This document shows, piece by piece, positions 17,100 through 20,370 of a DNA stretch of 20,370 nucleotides. Positions within the stretch are counted from its first letter, which is position 1; each line of letters opens with the position of its first letter. Where the stretch lies: assembly GCA_945957245.1 (NCBI GenBank), contig CAMFLD010000006.1, forward strand, positions 1-20,370, given 5' to 3'. A model generated the notes under the pieces. It searched no databases, was not told the DNA's origin, and saw only the letters and a list, made by a program, of their open reading frames with translations. Made by a program: the position numbers and the translations under genes. The DNA is from an uncultured Flavobacterium sp. GTDB taxonomy: Bacteria > Bacteroidota > Bacteroidia > Flavobacteriales > Flavobacteriaceae.

Positions 17100-17135
17100 A
17101 ATCCCGGAAGCTTCTATTATGTAGCTTTCGGGATT
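17100..17135 (+). terminator. 13-bp hairpin after the porin gene (terminator or attenuator)
   Basis: AATCCCGGAAGCT (17100-17112) pairs with AGCTTTCGGGATT (17123-17135) over 13 base pairs with one G-U pair and a 10-base loop, 22 bases after the porin stop. No T-run follows, so termination may be partial. It would lower transcription of the sensor genes relative to the pump genes, or protect the 3' end of the pump mRNA. No strong promoter is visible between it and the next start at 17168; TATTTTG (17156-17162) is only a near-match to a -7 element. Confidence 0.65.
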
Positions 17136-17167
17136 AGATAGTTTAGAAAAGTATTTATTTTGCAGTT

Positions 17168-18295
17168 ATGGACCAAGAAAAAGAAAATAATGTAAAGCAC
17201 TTTCTCGATTTAATTCAGAAGTCGCGTAAGGGTAAATTTAAAGTTTACATTGGCATGAGTGCCGGTGTGGGTAAAACTTTTAGAATGCTTCAGGAAGCAC
17301 ATACCTTGATGAAGAAAGGGATTGATGTAAAGATTGGTTATATAGAAACCCATAACCGCAAGGAAACTCATGAACTTTTGGAGGGATTACCTATAATTCC
17401 GAGAAGAAGTATTTTCTACAAAGGAAAGCAATTAGAAGAAATGGATGTGCAGGCCATTATTAATCTTCGCCCAGAAGTGGTTATTGTTGATGAATTAGCC
17501 CATACCAATATTGAAGGCAGTAAAAATGAAAAACGTTGGCAGGATGTTTTGGAAATTCTTGATGCCGGTATCAATGTCATATCGGCAGTAAATATTCAGC
17601 ACATTGAAAGTTTGAATGAAGATGTGAAGCAAATCACCGGTGTGGATGTACAGGAAAGGATTCCGGACAATGTGTTGCGTTTAGCCGATGAGGTTGTTAA
17701 TATTGATTTGACATCAGAAGATTTAATTGCCCGACTAAAAGACGGGAAAATCTACACGGAAGATAAAATAGCTACTGCTTTGAGTAATTTTTTTAAGTCA
17801 GACCAAATTCTTCAGCTCCGTGAATTAGCCTTAAAAGAAGTTGCCAGTCAAGTGGTTCGTAAGGTGGAGAATGAAGTACCCAAAAACATAGCTTTGCGGC
17901 ATGAAAAACTCTTAGCCTGTATAAGCAGTAATGATAAAACGGCTAAAATAGTTATTAGAAAAGCTGCCCGGTTGGCCAGTTATTATAATGGAATATGGTA
18001 TGTGTTGTATGTAGAAACCCCTAAAGAGAGTTCGGATAAAATTGCATTGGACAAACAGCGCCATTTGATTAATAATTTTAAGTTGGCAGTCCAGTTGGGA
18101 GCAGAAGTGATTAAAGTAGAAAATTCTAAAATTACGGACGCTATATTGGAAGTTGTTAAGCAAAAAGAAATTACGACAGTTTGTATTGGTAAACCGCACT
18201 TTAATTTATTTAAGGTAATTTTGTCTACTAATGTATTTAACCGATTGCTAAATAGGCTTTCTTCATCAAATATTGATCTTGTAATTCTTTCCTAA
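17168..18295 (+). CDS. kdpD: Stand-alone KdpD sensor domain with USP domain, no histidine kinase part
   Basis: The 375-residue soluble protein matches only the N-terminal cytoplasmic part of KdpD (E. coli KdpD about 894 residues). Residues 24-235 are the KdpD domain, with the Walker A-like GMSAGVGKT at 29-37 and VVIVDELAHTN as the Walker B-like stretch. Residues about 247-373 are a universal-stress-protein domain. There are no membrane segments and no HisKA or HATPase domains, and the natural stop sits directly against the next start. It therefore looks like a genuine split KdpD rather than a broken gene. The KdpD cyclic-di-AMP motif S-x-S-x20-F-T-A-x-Y is only loosely represented (SSN near 253, WYVLY near 277-281), so nucleotide binding is not predicted. 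It probably senses potassium or osmotic state and acts on the adjacent kinase. Confidence 0.92.
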   Translation: MDQEKENNVKHFLDLIQKSRKGKFKVYIGMSAGVGKTFRMLQEAHTLMKKGIDVKIGYIETHNRKETHELLEGLPIIPRRSIFYKGKQLEEMDVQAIINLRPEVVIVDELAHTNIEGSKNEKRWQDVLEILDAGINVISAVNIQHIESLNEDVKQITGVDVQERIPDNVLRLADEVVNIDLTSEDLIARLKDGKIYTEDKIATALSNFFKSDQILQLRELALKEVASQVVRKVENEVPKNIALRHEKLLACISSNDKTAKIVIRKAARLASYYNGIWYVLYVETPKESSDKIALDKQRHLINNFKLAVQLGAEVIKVENSKITDAILEVVKQKEITTVCIGKPHFNLFKVILSTNVFNRLLNRLSSSNIDLVILS

Positions 18296-20008
18296 ATGAG
18301 AATAAAAACTAAATTAACCCTTGGTGTAGGTTTACTGTTCTTATTGATAATCATTCTCTCTTTATTGAGTACGTTTTACATTTATTCGATTAAGAAGGAT
18401 ACACAAAACATCCTTAAAGCCAATTATGAAACTTTAGAATATTCCCGAAATATGTTGTTGGCTTTGGATAAAATGAATATCAATAAACAACAATATATTT
18501 CTGTTTTTGAAAAAAATCTTACTAAGCAACTTGGCAATATAACCGAAACAGGAGAAGATAAGGCTACTTATGAATTGCGAGATAATTTCAGATACCTGAA
18601 AACCGGCAATGCCAATGATAGCTTGAAAGCGGTAATGCATCAAAATATTTTTGAGATTATGAAGCTCAATATGGATGCGATTAAACTCAAGAGTGATGTT
18701 GCCAAGAAAACATCAGAAAAAGCCAATATGTGGATTATTATCATAGGTACATTTTGTTTTTTGATTGCTTTTAATTTGCTGATTAATCTGCCTAATAATA
18801 TAGCAAACCCAATTAAAGAATTGACAGCCAGTATAAAAGAAATTGCGAATAAAAATTATTCCGAAAGGGTGCATTTCCTCAATCACAATGAATATGGTGA
18901 TTTAGCACGGTCTTTCAATACGATGGCTCAAAAACTTGAAGAATACCACAGTAGTAATTTGTCTAAGCTATTGTTTGAAAAGAAACGATTAGAGACTCTT
19001 ATCAATACTATGAGTGACCCTATTATTGGTCTTGACCAACAAGGTTTAGTTTTGTTTGTTAATGATGAGGCACTAAAGATTATTGGTTTAAAGCAACAAG
19101 AGATCATAGGAAAGAATGTTTCTGTTTTAGCACAAAGTAATGATCTGATTAAAACCTTACTAGAGCATTCCCAAAATTTACATAAGGCAACCCCAATTAA
19201 AATTTTTGCTGACGGTAAAGAAAGCTATTTTGAGAAAGAACGTCTAAATATAACCATAACACCCACCGGAGAAGATAAAACCATTGCTATTGGGGATGTT
19301 ATTATATTAAGAAATATTACCATTTTTAAGGAATTGGATTTTGCCAAGACGAATTTTATTGCTACCGTTTCCCATGAATTGAAAACACCAATAGCCTCTA
19401 TAAAAATGAGTTTGCAATTACTTGAAAAAGAGGCCAACATAACTGAAGAACAAAAACAATTGATTGAAGGCATAAAAGAAGACAGCCAGCGATTATTGAA
19501 AATTACAGGTGAACTCCTTGAAATGTCGAAACTGGAAACAGGAAATATTCAACTCAATATAGAAAAAAGTAATCCAAATCAAATTGTTAATTATGCATCA
19601 GAGGCAGTAAAAGTACAAGCTGAACAAAAACATATAAAATTGGTTTTTAATATTGAAGAAAGCCTCCCCAACGTAAAAGCCGATAGTGAAAAGACGTCTT
19701 GGGTACTTATCAATTTTTTAACCAACGGAATCCGTTATTCGCCAGAAAACAGCCAAATCACTTTGAAAGTAACAAAAGAGGATAGTTATGTAGTTTTTAA
19801 AGTCATTGATACCGGTAAAGGAATTGATAGTAGGTATCTTAATAAAATATTTGACAAGTACTTTCAAATACCTGGTAGTCATAAATCCGGTACAGGTTTG
19901 GGACTAGCCATCAGTAAGGAATTTATTGAAGCGCAATCCGGAGTTATAGGCCTAGAAAGCCAGTTGGGCTTAGGCAGCTGCTTTTATTTTAAACTCCCCA
20001 TAGTGTAA
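18296..20008 (+). CDS. Membrane sensor histidine kinase (HAMP-PAS-HisKA-HATPase), partner of the split KdpD
   Basis: The ATG at 18296 directly follows the TAA of the KdpD-like gene, so the two are translationally coupled. The 570-residue protein has membrane helix 1 (about 7-28), a periplasmic region of about 115 residues, helix 2 (about 146-167), HAMP (168-222), PAS (about 232-340, TMSDPIIGLDQQGLVLFVND), HisKA with phospho-accepting His360 (SHELKTPIASIK), and HATPase with N box (NFLTNGIRYSP), G1 (DTGKGID) and G2 (GTGLGLAIS). All catalytic motifs are present. It supplies the kinase that the split KdpD lacks. Its likely phosphorylation target is the sigma-54 regulator at the other end of the cluster, inferred from the absence of any other regulator gene. 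No intrinsic terminator is evident after it. Confidence 0.92.
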   Translation: MRIKTKLTLGVGLLFLLIIILSLLSTFYIYSIKKDTQNILKANYETLEYSRNMLLALDKMNINKQQYISVFEKNLTKQLGNITETGEDKATYELRDNFRYLKTGNANDSLKAVMHQNIFEIMKLNMDAIKLKSDVAKKTSEKANMWIIIIGTFCFLIAFNLLINLPNNIANPIKELTASIKEIANKNYSERVHFLNHNEYGDLARSFNTMAQKLEEYHSSNLSKLLFEKKRLETLINTMSDPIIGLDQQGLVLFVNDEALKIIGLKQQEIIGKNVSVLAQSNDLIKTLLEHSQNLHKATPIKIFADGKESYFEKERLNITITPTGEDKTIAIGDVIILRNITIFKELDFAKTNFIATVSHELKTPIASIKMSLQLLEKEANITEEQKQLIEGIKEDSQRLLKITGELLEMSKLETGNIQLNIEKSNPNQIVNYASEAVKVQAEQKHIKLVFNIEESLPNVKADSEKTSWVLINFLTNGIRYSPENSQITLKVTKEDSYVVFKVIDTGKGIDSRYLNKIFDKYFQIPGSHKSGTGLGLAISKEFIEAQSGVIGLESQLGLGSCFYFKLPIV

Positions 20009-20121
20009 TTTATTGCCATTACCACCAAAATGCTTAGTTCAAACATCTCAAATGTATAAAATGGCAAAAATCTTTTGGAATGAATTACATTGTTTACAAT
20101 GATTAAAAGTAAAAATTAATA

Positions 20122-20370
20122 GGATTACCTGCGGTGAGCCCTAATAGGGAACTGTACCAAACAAATGCTGATGCCGTGCATCATCCCTTTTTTTATATCC
20201 CAAAAACTTAGAAAATCAGGATTACCTGCGGTGAGCCCTAAAGGGGAACTGTAACAAACAAAATGCTGATGCCGTGCATCATGCCTTTTTTATATCCCAA
20301 AAACTTAGAAAATCGGGATTACCTGCGGTGAGCCCTAAAGGGGAACTGTAACAAACAAAATGCTGATGCC
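20122..20370 (+). repeat. 97-bp tandem repeat array (2 full units plus 55 bases of a third, open at the window end)
   Basis: Units start with GGATTACC at 20122, 20219 and 20316, exactly 97 bases apart, and the third is cut by the window edge. Each unit holds a first hairpin (for example 20227-20253, TGCGGT-GAG-CCC-TAAA-GGG-GA-ACTGTA), a CAAACA(A)AATGC stretch, a second hairpin TGATGC-CGT-GCATCA (20169-20183, 20267-20281) followed by a T-run, then TATATCCC and AAAAACTTAGAAAATC. Two full units differ at only a few bases. No open frame of note is present. Units this long, with no unique spacers, are not a CRISPR array. The preceding stretch 20009-20121, after the kinase gene, shows only weak inverted repeats and no gene. 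Confidence 0.92.

Noticed and set aside
17168..18295. KdpD gene broken by a mutation that separated its kinase domain
   Set aside because: The following gene starts immediately with its own ATG, two membrane helices, HAMP and PAS regions that differ from the KdpD C-terminal layout. No decayed KdpD remnant is seen, so a natural split is more likely.
20009..20121. Terminator after the kinase gene
   Set aside because: Only CATTG-TTTA-CAATG (20088-20101) and a distant 8-bp inverted repeat (20013-20020 with 20060-20067) are found. Neither is strong nor followed by a T-run.
20298..20356. Pseudoknot between CTTAG upstream and CTAA in the hairpin loop of the repeat core
   Set aside because: The solitary copy has CAAAA in the loop and cannot pair with CTTAG, so the pairing is not maintained.
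20122..20370. CRISPR array
   Set aside because: The whole 97-bp period is conserved, so there are no unique spacers. No cas genes are present in the window.
20122..20370. Integron attC array
   Set aside because: No GTTRRRY/RYYYAAC core-site pairs, no cassette-sized open frames and no integrase are visible.

Overview
The window looks like chromosomal DNA of a Flavobacterium-like member of the Bacteroidota. The evidence is the AT-rich base composition, promoter elements of the TANNTTTG type, little use of Shine-Dalgarno sequences, and the gene content (RND exporter-asnS-rpoN run, PorT-like outer membrane barrel, split KdpD). The assignment comes from reading the sequence; no database search was possible.

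Left part (1-8898), housekeeping and envelope genes. A Kef/CPA2-type cation:proton antiporter with a C-terminal universal-stress-like domain runs leftwards off the window edge. Divergent from it are a two-halved RND/MMPL-type exporter, asparaginyl-tRNA synthetase (asnS), the sigma-54 factor (rpoN) and a small membrane protein with degenerate PAP2-phosphatase motifs. A PorT-like outer membrane barrel gene converges on the last of these. The asnS-rpoN gap holds nested inverted repeats.

Right part (9251-20008), a complete potassium-uptake module. It starts with an NtrC-type sigma-54-dependent response regulator that ends at a strong intrinsic terminator. Two near-identical motifs resembling -24/-12 sigma-54 promoters follow. 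Next come a 93-residue conserved-looking protein, three mini membrane proteins (the middle one is KdpF), kdpA, kdpB, kdpC and an outer membrane porin. After a 13-bp hairpin come a stand-alone KdpD sensor/USP protein without kinase domains and, with no gap, a membrane histidine kinase with HAMP, PAS, HisKA and HATPase regions. No KdpE-type regulator is present. The simplest reading is that the kinase and the stand-alone KdpD signal to the sigma-54 activator, which with RpoN switches on the Kdp ATPase operon.

Repeats. A highly conserved 58-59 bp core sits just upstream of the regulator (8980-9037). It recurs in the same orientation just downstream of the kinase, where it is part of a 97-bp tandem repeat that continues past the window end (20122-20370). 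The Kdp module is therefore bracketed by direct copies of one structured repeat. This repeat is the least explained element of the window and the best candidate for something undescribed.
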